DNA of 64,000 nucleotides, taken from positions 1-64,000 of the forward strand of contig NZ_ABEA03000173.1 of the NCBI RefSeq assembly GCF_000171235.2, given 5' to 3'. Position numbers and translations under genes: made by a program. This document shows positions 52,623-61,026 of the stretch, in pieces (positions within the stretch are counted from its first letter, which is position 1; every line of letters starts with the position of its first letter). Origin of the DNA: Geminisphaera colitermitum TAV2 (GTDB lineage: Bacteria; Verrucomicrobiota; Verrucomicrobiia; Opitutales; Opitutaceae). Below the pieces are notes generated by a model, which saw nothing but the letters and a program-made list of their open reading frames with translations, was not told where the DNA came from and did not search any database.

Positions 52623-53138
52623 ATGAAAACGCTTTCCTCCCTCGCTTGCCTGCTTGCCGCCGTGATGTTTGTTGGATGCGACCGCCGAATTTCGCACTTA
52701 GAAACCCAAGTCCAAGACTTAACAGAGCAAATCAAAATTACTCAAGAAGACCTGGCAAAAGCACGGAATCAAATCACTCAGGTGGCTCGATCCTCCTCCG
52801 AATCACAACAAGAACGAATAGAAAGAGAAACTAAATTTTCGCAGGAAGCCGATAAGACCAACCAGCACATCCACAGTCTGGCTGAAATGATTGGGCAAAA
52901 CCAAGCTCGACTAAATGCTATCGAAAAAAGCATGATACAGGACCAAACTCTTTTGCGTGCGGCTGTTAGTCAAATAGAGGATCATGATCGAATACTAATC
53001 TTAGAGGCAAAACGTCCAGCCATCGCCCCAGAAGAAATTTCCGCATTGAAAAAGGCAAACGAACGAAATCAATTCCGCATCGAATCAATCGAGCGAAAAC
53101 TGGGAACACGAGATATGAGCGGAATTGTTTACCCTTAA
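52623..53138 (+). CDS. Coiled-coil lipoprotein (probable prophage moron)
   Basis: A 171-residue protein with a lipoprotein signal: MKTLSSLACLLAAVMFVGCD, lipobox ending at Cys19. The mature part is almost entirely coiled coil (RRISHLETQVQDLTEQIKIT, later SQIEDHDRILILEAKRP). It follows a strong terminator and is less GC-rich than its neighbours, so it is likely an independently expressed cargo gene. Prophage lipoproteins often block superinfection at the envelope; that role here is a guess. Confidence 0.6.
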   Translation: MKTLSSLACLLAAVMFVGCDRRISHLETQVQDLTEQIKITQEDLAKARNQITQVARSSSESQQERIERETKFSQEADKTNQHIHSLAEMIGQNQARLNAIEKSMIQDQTLLRAAVSQIEDHDRILILEAKRPAIAPEEISALKKANERNQFRIESIERKLGTRDMSGIVYP

Positions 53139-53161
53139 CCCGTTTTCATTACGCCCCTTGC

Positions 53162-53365
53162 ATGGACCAAGAACCATGCAACTGGATCGAAGAAGATTAC
53201 GAAAAAGCAGCAGTTTTGTTGCTTCTGGAAAAAACGCCAAAGGCAAAGCGGCCCCATTATTGGGCAACTGCTTTCGATACTCTCTGGAAAATGACGCCCC
53301 AAAACAGAAAAAACGCCTTCAGGCGTCATTGGCATCATGAGTTCGCTTATCGAGAGGTTTCTTGA
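53162..53365 (+). CDS. Small hypothetical protein
   Basis: A 67-residue protein, MDQEPCNWIEEDYEKAAVLL, then RPHYWATAFDTLWKMTPQNR. It follows the lipoprotein gene by 23 bases and overlaps the 3' end of the convergent RHH gene, which makes it uncertain. No family is recognised. Confidence 0.4.
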   Translation: MDQEPCNWIEEDYEKAAVLLLLEKTPKAKRPHYWATAFDTLWKMTPQNRKNAFRRHWHHEFAYREVS

Positions 53366-53867
53366 TTCGATCTGAAACTTTGTCCGCAAGAGGCTTCATT
53401 TTTAGAACCTTAATGATTCCAGACATACCCTCTTGCGGAACATTGGCACTATCTGTAACATCCACGCAAGTAGCGTGATTTGTATAATCCCATGGGTTAT
53501 AAACAGTTTCCTCGTTCGGGAGGATTTTCACAGATATCGACGTTTGCGTAGTAGCAAACGCTCTCGCTTCTTGTTCGTTACTGGCGCGTACCAAAATTCG
53601 ATCTTTGATTGTGCTAGCCTTCCAGTTCGGATGACTAGGGTCCACTGGGCAAAGGAGAAATATCCTACCAGAGATGAACTTAAACAGCCTTGCCCGGCTT
53701 TCATAAGCATCCACAAAATCGCGCTCAATTAGCCTTCCAACATAATCCGAAAGGCTACGGAGTCCAAGGCGAATTACCGCGTCGTCTGCTTTTTTTCGAG
53801 AAGAAGGAGAAAGCATTATATTTATCCTATCTTTCTTATCTTCATATGTTTGTGTGTTTTTTGCCAT
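53319..53867 (-). CDS. Leftward ribbon-helix-helix-type regulator
   Basis: A 182-residue protein with an N-terminal RHH-like region (RINIMLSPSSRKKADDAVIR, then LGLRSLSDYVGRLIERDF) and a C-terminal domain of about 120 residues with no recognised family. It is transcribed away from a second RHH gene starting at 53980. The start at 53867 is preferred because the longer frame runs into the repeats between the two genes. A role as lysogeny repressor is inferred from the divergent layout. Confidence 0.6.
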   Translation of the reverse strand: MAKNTQTYEDKKDRINIMLSPSSRKKADDAVIRLGLRSLSDYVGRLIERDFVDAYESRARLFKFISGRIFLLCPVDPSHPNWKASTIKDRILVRASNEQEARAFATTQTSISVKILPNEETVYNPWDYTNHATCVDVTDSANVPQEGMSGIIKVLKMKPLADKVSDRIKKPLDKRTHDANDA

Positions 53868-53933
53868 ACACACGTTTATGCGCATTGATATGCCTTGTGT
53901 CAAAAATAACTTTACACACACAAAGCTACACAC
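53867..53933. promoter_or_regulatory. TACACAC repeats between divergent RHH genes
   Basis: TACACAC occurs at 53867-53873, 53913-53919 and 53927-53933, the last two 14 bases apart. They fill the space between the two divergent RHH genes and are good candidates for operators of one or both regulators. Confidence 0.6.
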
Positions 53934-53979
53934 TTAAATGCTCCACATGACCCAATCTCGAACTAACTGGCGAGTGCCA

Positions 53980-54159
53980 ATGCCGCGCAAAGGCCGACCG
54001 ACTAATATTTACCTGCCCGATGACTTAACCCGCATCGCTCGCAAAAAATTCGCAAAGACTGGGCTTTCGCTCAGCGAGGCTATACGCGAATTTCTCAGTT
54101 ACGAGGTATCTCACAAAGACAGCCTTCTTGATGTCGCCCGCAAACAAGCCGCCGCATGA
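53980..54159 (+). CDS. Rightward ribbon-helix-helix regulator
   Basis: A 59-residue protein: MPRKGRPTNIYLPDDLTRIA, then KTGLSLSEAIREFLSYE. This is a canonical ribbon-helix-helix domain (strand GRPTNIYLP, helices following). An ATG at 53947 could add 11 residues. It opens a run of overlapping early genes and lies divergent to the other RHH regulator, so the pair may form the genetic switch. Confidence 0.7.
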   Translation: MPRKGRPTNIYLPDDLTRIARKKFAKTGLSLSEAIREFLSYEVSHKDSLLDVARKQAAA

Positions 54160-54425
54160 CCGACGCCGACCGCCAACTTATGCGGCGTATTGCCGACAAG
54201 TTAGAGGTCATCCCCAAGATGCCCGCCGATGCCACCGCCGCCGCCTTTTGCCGCCAAGCCGCTCACACCAGAGGCTGGTTCACAGCCAAGGAATTTGCCG
54301 CCGTCGTTGGACGTAACGAAGATTTCATTACGGCCCGCTGCAAAAGAAAAGCCATCAAAACACTCCCCGGTGGGAAACCCTACCGCATCCCACTTTCCGA
54401 AGAAACCGACTGGAACCTCATATGA
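54156..54425 (+). CDS. Small DNA-binding early protein
   Basis: An 89-residue protein joined by ATGA overlap to the RHH gene. AAHTRGWFTAKEFAAVVGRN followed by FITARCKRKAIKTLPGGKPY is the pattern of an excisionase/MerR-like winged helix. It could be an excisionase or a replication regulator. Function is not assigned. Confidence 0.6.
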   Translation: MTDADRQLMRRIADKLEVIPKMPADATAAAFCRQAAHTRGWFTAKEFAAVVGRNEDFITARCKRKAIKTLPGGKPYRIPLSEETDWNLI

Positions 54426-54619
54426 ACAACCGCTTCGACAACTTTACGCAGGCCGAACTGGAGGTTTTGCTCGATGCCCTCCAAGCCGCCGATTCCACCG
54501 AATACCCTCATCCCGAAAAGTGGGATCACATCCGCTGGGAACTACACAAAGAGGCCGGCGTCAACGCCCGCGCATGCAACACCCCATCGGGCAGCCACCT
54601 TCACCCATCCGCGCCATGA
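54422..54619 (+). CDS. Small hypothetical early protein
   Basis: A 65-residue protein starting MNNRFDNFTQAELEVLLDAL, with QAADSTEYPHPEKWDHIRW after it. ATGA overlaps on both ends link it to its neighbours. No domain is recognised. Confidence 0.5.
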   Translation: MNNRFDNFTQAELEVLLDALQAADSTEYPHPEKWDHIRWELHKEAGVNARACNTPSGSHLHPSAP

Positions 54620-54759
54620 CATCTGACATGCACCCCGTAATTTCCCACCTCCTTGCCGCCGCCGCTGGCATCATCGTTTTTGCCTGCGTATTGGCACTTC
54701 TGATACGCACGCCAAAGCGCCCCAACCTCGGCACTATCGACCTCCGCCGCCACCGCTAA
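54616..54759 (+). CDS. 47-residue single-pass membrane peptide
   Basis: MTSDMHPVISHLLAAAAGII then a hydrophobic helix and a basic tail (RTPKRPNLGTIDLRRHR). One membrane segment with a positively charged cytoplasmic end is likely. It starts by ATGA overlap with the previous gene. Small phage membrane peptides of this type can be lysis or exclusion factors; none is shown here. Confidence 0.5.
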   Translation: MTSDMHPVISHLLAAAAGIIVFACVLALLIRTPKRPNLGTIDLRRHR

Positions 54760-54788
54760 ACCTCCCATTTAACCACCACTGAAAACAA

Positions 54789-54805
54789 GCGGGGGACACC
54801 CCCGC
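54789..54805 (+). promoter_or_regulatory. GC-rich leader hairpin before the HTH gene
   Basis: GCGGGGG-aca-CCCCCGC, a 7-bp stem with a 3-base loop, 21 bases ahead of the ATG at 54826. Similar hairpins precede the genes at 57505 and 58750. Confidence 0.5.
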
Positions 54806-54825
54806 CAAGCCACTGCTTTGCCTAT

Positions 54826-55044
54826 ATGCCAACGCCACCCAACACCGAACCGCCCGCCGACATCGGCCACGAACTCCGCGAACTCAATCGCAAGTTTTCC
54901 CGCATCGAGGGCGTCTTGCTCCGCACACTACTGCGGAAAGAAAGCCGCGCACAGCAAGCCAAAGTCGCCGGTGTGCACCGCTCCACACTCTGGTACCGCG
55001 AAAAGCGGGAGCGCCTCCGCCAGATGGCTGATGGCCGCATCTGA
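54826..55044 (+). CDS. Small helix-turn-helix early protein
   Basis: A 72-residue protein. SRAQQAKVAGVHRSTLWYRE matches a Fis/resolvase-like helix-turn-helix at the C-terminal end; the N-terminus is an amphipathic helix (ELRELNRKFSRIEGVLLRTL). It probably binds DNA. Its target is unknown. Confidence 0.6.
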   Translation: MPTPPNTEPPADIGHELRELNRKFSRIEGVLLRTLLRKESRAQQAKVAGVHRSTLWYREKRERLRQMADGRI

Positions 55045-55066
55045 ATTTCCCAACCCACCACCACCA

Positions 55067-56224
55067 ATGAAATACAACGAAGTAGAAGAAATGTGCCGGG
55101 TCACGCTCACCAGCGATGACCTCGTGAAAATCGGCGAAAACGCCGGTGATAACGGACTGAAAAAAACCCAACTCGGGTCCGAACTCGAGCGGATCAAAAA
55201 GGATTACAAGAACCGGATCGAAGCGCTCGCTGCCGAAATCGAACTCGACCACGAGAAGTTGCGGACCAAATACGAGATGCGAAAGACTCTCTGTTTCTGG
55301 ACTTACGACACGCCCAAGAAGGGACGCAAAACCCTTCGCCGCGTCGATACGGGAGAAGTCATCCGTGATGAAGTCATGGACGGCAACGACACACAGCACG
55401 TCATGGCAACCATCGACGCCGAGGCCGCAACGCAGGCCGTTGCGAAGGCCGTGACCGGAGACGCTGGCGCTCTCCCGCAACTGCCCGCCGACATAGCTCC
55501 GCCCACTGGTTCTGCCCCCGGCGTGAAGTCAAAAAAATTCCGCGAGCACTACACCAGCGAAGCGTTTTCCACCGCCCGCTGTTACGAGTTCGCGTCGTGG
55601 CTCCACCGCGTTTTCTCCGTCACTGGCGACCTGATTTCAGAAATGGTCGAAGAGATCATTGCGAAGCCCGAGACCAACCGTGCCGAGTTCCTGCAATGGC
55701 TCGAAGAGTTGCCCCGCCCCGGCTCCCGCGTGCTGGCCCGCGAGCTGCGCGAACGCGGCATCAAGACGCTGGCGGAGACGGTGTCCGTTCCCGCGCCGGA
55801 AAAACCCGCGCCCGCCGCAGAACTCCCCCTTGAACCGTGGCCCGAGGTCGGCGATGCGGTGCTCGGCTCCGCCATCTTCGACGCTGAAACATCGGGCAAG
55901 TTCGCGGAATACCTCCGCGAAATCTACTATCCGTTCGGCACGCTCGACCCCTCGCCCGAAAACATCGAGGCCGGCATCGATGACCTCTCCGGCATCGGCG
56001 ACATCCTCTCCCTCTTCCTCCAGTGGATCGAGGAGGCCCCCCGTCCCGGCGGCAAAGCCGTCTCCGACGCCCTGCGCAAGACCGGCGTTGTTCCGCCTGC
56101 CGTGCAGACGTCCGCCGACGAAAAGCCCAGCAAGCCCCGCCGCGCCAGCCGCAACGGCGTGGTCGGTTGCGATGCGGACGGCGACGGCCTCTCCGATCCA
56201 GAAGACAACAAAAACGGCCAGTAA
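55067..56224 (+). CDS. Early protein with repeated 'LQWLEE' module and Ca-binding-like tail
   Basis: A 385-residue protein. The N-terminal 100 residues (charged helix, then WTYDTPKKGRKTLRRVDTGE) resemble a small phage family with an RRVDTGE signature. Two repeats follow, each with a helical tip: EFLQWLEELPRPGSRVLARE and LFLQWIEEAPRPGGKAVSDA. The last residues, DADGDGLSDPEDNKNGQ, resemble a thrombospondin type 3 calcium loop, normally an extracellular motif. The ATG at 55067 is preferred. It precedes the Sak4-like gene. Function is unknown. Confidence 0.55.
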   Translation: MKYNEVEEMCRVTLTSDDLVKIGENAGDNGLKKTQLGSELERIKKDYKNRIEALAAEIELDHEKLRTKYEMRKTLCFWTYDTPKKGRKTLRRVDTGEVIRDEVMDGNDTQHVMATIDAEAATQAVAKAVTGDAGALPQLPADIAPPTGSAPGVKSKKFREHYTSEAFSTARCYEFASWLHRVFSVTGDLISEMVEEIIAKPETNRAEFLQWLEELPRPGSRVLARELRERGIKTLAETVSVPAPEKPAPAAELPLEPWPEVGDAVLGSAIFDAETSGKFAEYLREIYYPFGTLDPSPENIEAGIDDLSGIGDILSLFLQWIEEAPRPGGKAVSDALRKTGVVPPAVQTSADEKPSKPRRASRNGVVGCDADGDGLSDPEDNKNGQ

Positions 56225-56258
56225 TGGCCCAACCGTAACCACAAACCCACTACACACA

Positions 56259-57446
56259 ATGGCACTCAACATCATCAAGGGCATTCAGAAAAAGCCCATC
56301 AAGGCCGTGATCTACGGCCCCCCCGGCGTCGGCAAGACGACGCTTGGCGCCGGTCTGCCCAAGCCGCTCTTCATCGACGCGGAGGACGGCACCGCGCAAC
56401 TCGACGTCGCCCGCGTGCCGGTCTCCACCGCCGCCGGACTCCGCTCCACCATCGCCGAAATCCGCAAGGACCGACAGGGTTTTGAGACCCTCGTCATCGA
56501 CACTGGCGACTGGGTCGAAACCCTGATCACCGAAGAGACCCTCGCCGCGCAAAAGGTAAAAAACATCGAGGATGTCGGATACGGCAAGGGCTGGACATAC
56601 CTCCGCGAAGCATGGTCCCGCTTCCTTGCCGACCTCGACGCCATCGCCACCACCGGAATGCACGTCGTTATCCTCGCCCACAGTGTCACGCAGAAGATTG
56701 CGCTCCCCGGCCAGCCCGCCGCCTACGACACTTTTTCTCTCAAGCTCGATCCGAAAAATTCCGAACGGCTCAAGGAATGGGCGTCGATGATCCTGTTCCT
56801 CAACTACGACGTGCAGGTCCAGAAAGGCAAAGATGGCCGCATGCGCGGAGTCGGCGGCGACGAGCGCGTGTTGTTTACGTCGCCGTCTGCGGCATGGATC
56901 GCCAAAAACCGCTTCGGCCTCGATCCCGTTCTCACCGCCGAAGCCGCCCACCTGTTGCCGATCTTCACCGGCAAAGTCACTACCCCAGCCACGACGCCGA
57001 CACCGCCCCCCGCGACACCGGAGCCTCCCCCCCCCCCGTCCCCCATCACGGCGGACCAACTTTACGCGCTACGCAAATATGCCGCTGATTACACTCCGCT
57101 GCGCGATCTCATCAGCAAGGCATTGGAACACTACAAAGAGACGGCCCTTGACCTCCTCACCACTAAACAAGCGGAGACGATACTTGACCGATGCGAGGAA
57201 GAAAAAGCAAAGCTTGCTCCCCCCGCGTCCAAGCCCGCCGCGCCCGCCTACCCGTGGGGCAATTTGCTTCGTTGGCTGGAGGCCAACGAAGCCGCAGTTA
57301 ATACCTTTCTTGTATCCGTAAAATGGATCGAAGCGGGGAAGACCTTCCGCGATCTGCCCCCGGACCGTTGCGACAAAATCAAAGATGCGCCCGCCCGTTT
57401 TGCGCGCGGTGCCAGCATCGATCCCGCCACCATCCCCGCCGCCTAG
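56259..57446 (+). CDS. Sak4-like RecA-fold single-strand annealing ATPase
   Basis: A 395-residue protein. Walker A GPPGVGKT at 20-27, acidic IDAEDGT, Walker B LVID at 78-81, then HVVILAHSVTQK. These mark the phage Sak4/RecA-fold ATPases that act with SSB-like proteins in recombination. A proline-rich linker (encoded by an 11-C run at 57027-57037) leads to a C-terminal region of about 130 residues. SSB- and clamp-like genes follow, fitting a recombination-replication module. Confidence 0.75.
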   Translation: MALNIIKGIQKKPIKAVIYGPPGVGKTTLGAGLPKPLFIDAEDGTAQLDVARVPVSTAAGLRSTIAEIRKDRQGFETLVIDTGDWVETLITEETLAAQKVKNIEDVGYGKGWTYLREAWSRFLADLDAIATTGMHVVILAHSVTQKIALPGQPAAYDTFSLKLDPKNSERLKEWASMILFLNYDVQVQKGKDGRMRGVGGDERVLFTSPSAAWIAKNRFGLDPVLTAEAAHLLPIFTGKVTTPATTPTPPPATPEPPPPPSPITADQLYALRKYAADYTPLRDLISKALEHYKETALDLLTTKQAETILDRCEEEKAKLAPPASKPAAPAYPWGNLLRWLEANEAAVNTFLVSVKWIEAGKTFRDLPPDRCDKIKDAPARFARGASIDPATIPAA

Positions 57447-57459
57447 CCCACCACAACCA

Positions 57460-57481
57460 GCGGGGCGCATAACGCCCCCGC
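57460..57481 (+). promoter_or_regulatory. GC-rich leader hairpin before 57505
   Basis: GCGGGGCG (57460-57467), loop CATAA, CGCCCCCGC (57473-57481), 23 bases ahead of the ATG, with GTAACC directly after the stem. Confidence 0.45.
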
Positions 57482-57504
57482 GTAACCGAATAACCAATAC
57501 AACA

Positions 57505-58206
57505 ATGGAACTCATCACCATCCCCGGCCTGAGCTATCAGGCCCCCAGCCTCACCGCCGAGGCAATCAAAGCCCGCAATGCTCTCGTTGCCGAGGCCGCC
57601 GGCATCATCACCATTACCGACGAAATCACTGCCGGAGCCGCCGCCGCGATCCTGAAAGACATCGCCACCAGCCTCGCCAGTTGCGAAGCCGCCCGCAAGC
57701 TCGTGAAGACCCCTGTTGACGAACTCGCCGGGAAGATTCAGGAGGTGGCAAAAAGCTACGCCGGACCACTCACCAACGAGAAAGACCGCCTCTCTCGCAT
57801 CCTTGGAGCCTACCAGCAGGCCAAGCGCGAAGAGCACGCCAAAGCCGAGCGCGAAGCGCAGGAAGCCGCAGCCAGAATCCGCGACGAGGAAGAGCGCAAA
57901 ATCGAGGCCGCCGCGTTCGAGCACGGCGAGAACTCAGCCGAGGTTCAGCAGGCGGTCGAAACCGGCACGCAGCGAGTTGCCGAGGCACGGCAAGAAATCG
58001 CCAACGTTGCCGCGCCGAAGATCGAGGGAACCGCCCTCAAAAAAACGTGGGCATGGGAGTTGACCGACATCAACGCCCTGTTCGCCGCCCGCCCCGACCT
58101 CGTGACGCTCACGCCCGACAAGACGGCCATCCGCGCCGCGCTCAAGAAAACCCAATCCATCCCCGGCCTCCGCATTTTCGAGGACGTCAAAACCATCATC
58201 CGCTAA
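57505..58206 (+). CDS. Coiled-coil phage recombination-region protein
   Basis: A 233-residue protein with a long central coiled coil (EHAKAEREAQEAAARIRDEE) and a C-terminal segment KIEGTALKKTWAWELTDINA followed by PGLRIFEDVKTIIR. Proteins with this layout commonly sit between the recombinase and SSB-like genes in phages. A GC-rich hairpin (57460-57481) and a GTAACC motif lie in its leader. Function is unknown. Confidence 0.6.
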   Translation: MELITIPGLSYQAPSLTAEAIKARNALVAEAAGIITITDEITAGAAAAILKDIATSLASCEAARKLVKTPVDELAGKIQEVAKSYAGPLTNEKDRLSRILGAYQQAKREEHAKAEREAQEAAARIRDEEERKIEAAAFEHGENSAEVQQAVETGTQRVAEARQEIANVAAPKIEGTALKKTWAWELTDINALFAARPDLVTLTPDKTAIRAALKKTQSIPGLRIFEDVKTIIR

Positions 58207-58210
58207 ATCC

Positions 58211-58705
58211 ATGAAAGCACTACAAGAAAAAGGCCAGTTTCCGGCCACTGCATCCAACACGCAATTCGGCCAGTCTGACACCGGTTCCGAATTCATCCAG
58301 ATCACGTTCACCACGGACGAACATGAGACAATCACCGCCTGGCGCTATCTCACGCCAGCCGCATTTGAATACACCGTCCAAAATCTGCGCGAGGTATTCG
58401 GCATCGACAACGACGCCGAAAAATGGCCCTCGCAGATCGACGGCAAGCGTTGCTCCATCGTTACCGAGTTCGAGCAATACGATGGGAAAGACCGCCTCAA
58501 AGTCCGCTACATCAACACCGAAGGCGGCGGCACGAAGGCTCCAAAACCGATCAGCAATCAGGCTGCGTTTCTCCGCGATATGACCCAGCGCACAAAGATG
58601 CTGCCTCATGCCACGGGCAACACCCCCCGCCCGACTCCGGCCCGACCGCCCACAAGACAAACGCCCCCTCCCGCCAGCATCGCCGACGAAGACGTTCCGT
58701 TCTGA
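58211..58705 (+). CDS. SSB-like protein with acidic C-terminal tip
   Basis: A 164-residue protein with an OB-fold-like beta-rich N-terminal part (SEFIQITFTTDEHETITAWR, later EFEQYDGKDRLKVRYINTEG), a proline-rich linker and the tip ADEDVPF. The tip matches the protein-interaction tail of bacterial SSB (E. coli ends DDDIPF), which recruits partner enzymes. Resembles phage DUF669-type proteins. It follows the coiled-coil gene by 4 bases and precedes the clamp-like gene. Confidence 0.75.
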   Translation: MKALQEKGQFPATASNTQFGQSDTGSEFIQITFTTDEHETITAWRYLTPAAFEYTVQNLREVFGIDNDAEKWPSQIDGKRCSIVTEFEQYDGKDRLKVRYINTEGGGTKAPKPISNQAAFLRDMTQRTKMLPHATGNTPRPTPARPPTRQTPPPASIADEDVPF

Positions 58706-58720
58706 AACCCGCCAAACCGA

Positions 58721-58740
58721 GCCGGGGCGGTATCCCCGGC
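58721..58740 (+). promoter_or_regulatory. GC-rich leader hairpin before the clamp-like gene
   Basis: GCCGGGG (58721-58727), loop CGGTAT, CCCCGGC (58734-58740), only 9 bases before the ATG at 58750. A stem so close to the start could affect ribosome access. Confidence 0.5.
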
Positions 58741-58749
58741 ACCATTACC

Positions 58750-59442
58750 ATGATCTCATTCACCATCCCATTTCTTAAACTCGCCGCCGCTGCGTTGTTC
58801 GCCAGCCACGACGAATGCCGCTACATCCTCAATGTTGTCCGCGTCGAACGCCAAGACGCGAAAAAAATCCTTCTTGTCGCCACCGATGGAAAGCGCATCG
58901 CCATCATTCGTCATCAGGTCAGCGACAATCTGCCCGAGTTCGAATCATTCAGCATCCCGCTTCCACTGATCGACCGCGCCGACATCACCATCAAGGCCCG
59001 CGCTTACGAAACGCTGGCCTACGAATTGGAGGACGACGAAATCCCCAGCTACGCCGCCGCCAATCCAGACGCCGTCCTCACATTCGACGGCAAGACGGTT
59101 TCCATGACGATGCCGAACGGTATCACCTTTCTCGCGACATCGGGAAAGGAATTGAAGCAATTTCCATTTTGGAAAAGCACGCTCGCTGATCTGGACAAAG
59201 GCCAAACCAATAAATCTGTCATCTCCGTTTCCGGATTCCTGATGCGCGATTTTTGCCGGGCCGCCGCCATGCTCTCTCCCAACGTTGGAGCGCATTTGCT
59301 CATCACCGGCTACGGCAAACACGGCAATGGAAAGCCCATCGTCAACGCCATACGGATACCGAACAACGAAGACTTTTTCGGGCTCCTGATGCCTATCAAA
59401 TGCGAGGAACACGACTCGGCCACAAAACCCGACTGGCTCTGA
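58750..59442 (+). CDS. Sliding-clamp-like protein (DnaN-like fold)
   Basis: A 230-residue protein. DECRYILNVVRVERQDAKKI followed by LLVATDGKRIAIIRHQ matches the repeated sequence theme of DNA polymerase III beta (ATDGxR) after a first domain, and a later part, NKSVISVSGFLMRDFCRAAA, is also clamp-like. At 230 residues it is shorter than bacterial beta, so it could be a two-domain clamp or a regulator. It lies within the replication module. Clamp activity is inferred. Confidence 0.6.
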   Translation: MISFTIPFLKLAAAALFASHDECRYILNVVRVERQDAKKILLVATDGKRIAIIRHQVSDNLPEFESFSIPLPLIDRADITIKARAYETLAYELEDDEIPSYAAANPDAVLTFDGKTVSMTMPNGITFLATSGKELKQFPFWKSTLADLDKGQTNKSVISVSGFLMRDFCRAAAMLSPNVGAHLLITGYGKHGNGKPIVNAIRIPNNEDFFGLLMPIKCEEHDSATKPDWL

Positions 59443-59445
59443 TCC

Positions 59446-61026
59446 ATGCCCGTCCAAGCCGACATGTTCCCGGTTCAGACGATAAGGGCGCGCCAACTGC
59501 GTCCCTATCAAACTGAATTTGTCAGCGCGGCCCTTGCCTCGCTGATCGAATTTGACCGCGTGCTAGGCGTGGCCGCCACAGGCGCGGGCAAGACCGTCAT
59601 GGCAGGCGAGATCACCCGCCTAACCCTCCCCCTTGGCCCCGTCCTCTTTCTCGCCGACGCCAAGCAACTTGTCTGGCAGGCGGCAAAATCCCTCACCAAC
59701 TGGACCGGCGAGCCCGCCGCCGTCGAAATGGCAGACAGTCATGCGCAACTTGGAGACCGTATCGTCGTCGCCACTACGCAAAGCATTGCCCGCCGTCTCA
59801 AAGGTTGGCCCCAAAATTACTTTTACCTCGTTATCGTAGATGAAGCCCACCGCAACACCCTTGGCGGACAGGCGCAGAGCGTTCTTCCCCATTTCACCAC
59901 CGCGCAAACGCTCGGTATCACGGCCACGCCGTTCCGATCCGACAAACAGGAGCTTGGTAACTACTATCAGGCCATAGCCGACTGCGACGCCGGCCTGATC
60001 CGCCTCATCAACGAAGGATGGCTGTCGCGCATCACGATCAAGTCAGTCCCGGCGCCGGAGATTGATTTCACCAAAATCCGGACGGTCAAAGGTGACTTCG
60101 CCGACACTGATCTTGGTGCCGCGCTCAATCCCCACATTGACACACTGGCCCGCATCGTCGCCGAGCACGCCCGGGACCGCCGCACCGTCGCCTTTCTTCC
60201 GCTACGCGAGACCAGCCGCAATTTCGTCGCCGCCTGCAACGCCATCGGCCTGCGTGCCGTCCACGCGGACGGAGAGGACCGCGCCGGACTCGATGCCTTC
60301 GCCCGCCGGGATTACGACATCATCAGCAACGCGTCTCTCCTGACGACTGGCTGGGATCAGCCTGACGTCGATTGCGTCAGCATCTTCCGCCCGACCAAAT
60401 CCTTTGTCCTCTACTCTCAAATGGTCGGGCGCGGCACCCGTATCCACCCCGGAAAGACAGACCTCCTCTTGCTCGATCCGCTTTACCTGTCAGAAACCGG
60501 CCTCGGCCTCATCCGCCCCTCGCGCCTGATCGCTCGCACCGCCGAGGAAGCCGCCGACATCGAAAAGCATCTGGCCGAGGGTGGACAGATTGACCTGTTT
60601 GAGGCCGAGGCCCGCGGCGTCGCCGACCGCGAGAAACGGATGCGGGAAAAGCTCGCCGAAGCCGCCAAGAAAAAAGCCCGGACGGTCGATGCCATCGAGT
60701 TCGCCCTATCCATCGGCGACGACGCCCTTGCCGGTTACGAGCCCGAGGCCGGTTGGGAAATGACCAAGCCGAGCACGGCGCAACTTGCGGCACTGGAGAA
60801 GATGGGATTCGCCCCCGAAACCATCACCAGCAAGGGACTCGCCTCGCAGATTTTCGACCGCCTCAGCGCCCGCCGTATCCACGGATTGGCGACGCCCAAG
60901 CAACTCCGCTGGCTCATCCGCATGGGCCATCCCCGTCCCGCCACCGCCACTTTTGAGGAAGCATCTAAATTTTTGGATGCGAAGTGGAACCGAAAAGAAA
61001 AACAACTCGTTAATATCCATGAATAA
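59446..61026 (+). CDS. Superfamily 2 DNA helicase of the phage
   Basis: A 526-residue helicase with Q-motif region QLRPYQTEF, Walker A ATGAGKT at 44-50, DEAH at 132-135, TATP at 159-162 and motif VI QMVGRGTRIHPGK near 325-334. The C-terminal 130 residues hold a helical segment and a small domain (PKQLRWLIRMGHPRPATATF) not needed for the core. It starts 3 bases after the clamp-like gene. Probably works in phage replication or recombination. Confidence 0.85.
   Translation: MPVQADMFPVQTIRARQLRPYQTEFVSAALASLIEFDRVLGVAATGAGKTVMAGEITRLTLPLGPVLFLADAKQLVWQAAKSLTNWTGEPAAVEMADSHAQLGDRIVVATTQSIARRLKGWPQNYFYLVIVDEAHRNTLGGQAQSVLPHFTTAQTLGITATPFRSDKQELGNYYQAIADCDAGLIRLINEGWLSRITIKSVPAPEIDFTKIRTVKGDFADTDLGAALNPHIDTLARIVAEHARDRRTVAFLPLRETSRNFVAACNAIGLRAVHADGEDRAGLDAFARRDYDIISNASLLTTGWDQPDVDCVSIFRPTKSFVLYSQMVGRGTRIHPGKTDLLLLDPLYLSETGLGLIRPSRLIARTAEEAADIEKHLAEGGQIDLFEAEARGVADREKRMREKLAEAAKKKARTVDAIEFALSIGDDALAGYEPEAGWEMTKPSTAQLAALEKMGFAPETITSKGLASQIFDRLSARRIHGLATPKQLRWLIRMGHPRPATATFEEASKFLDAKWNRKEKQLVNIHE

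Noticed and set aside
54818-55066. N-terminal extension of the 55067 gene
   Set aside because: That part reads in a different frame over the small HTH gene and is not protein-like; the clean start is at 55067.
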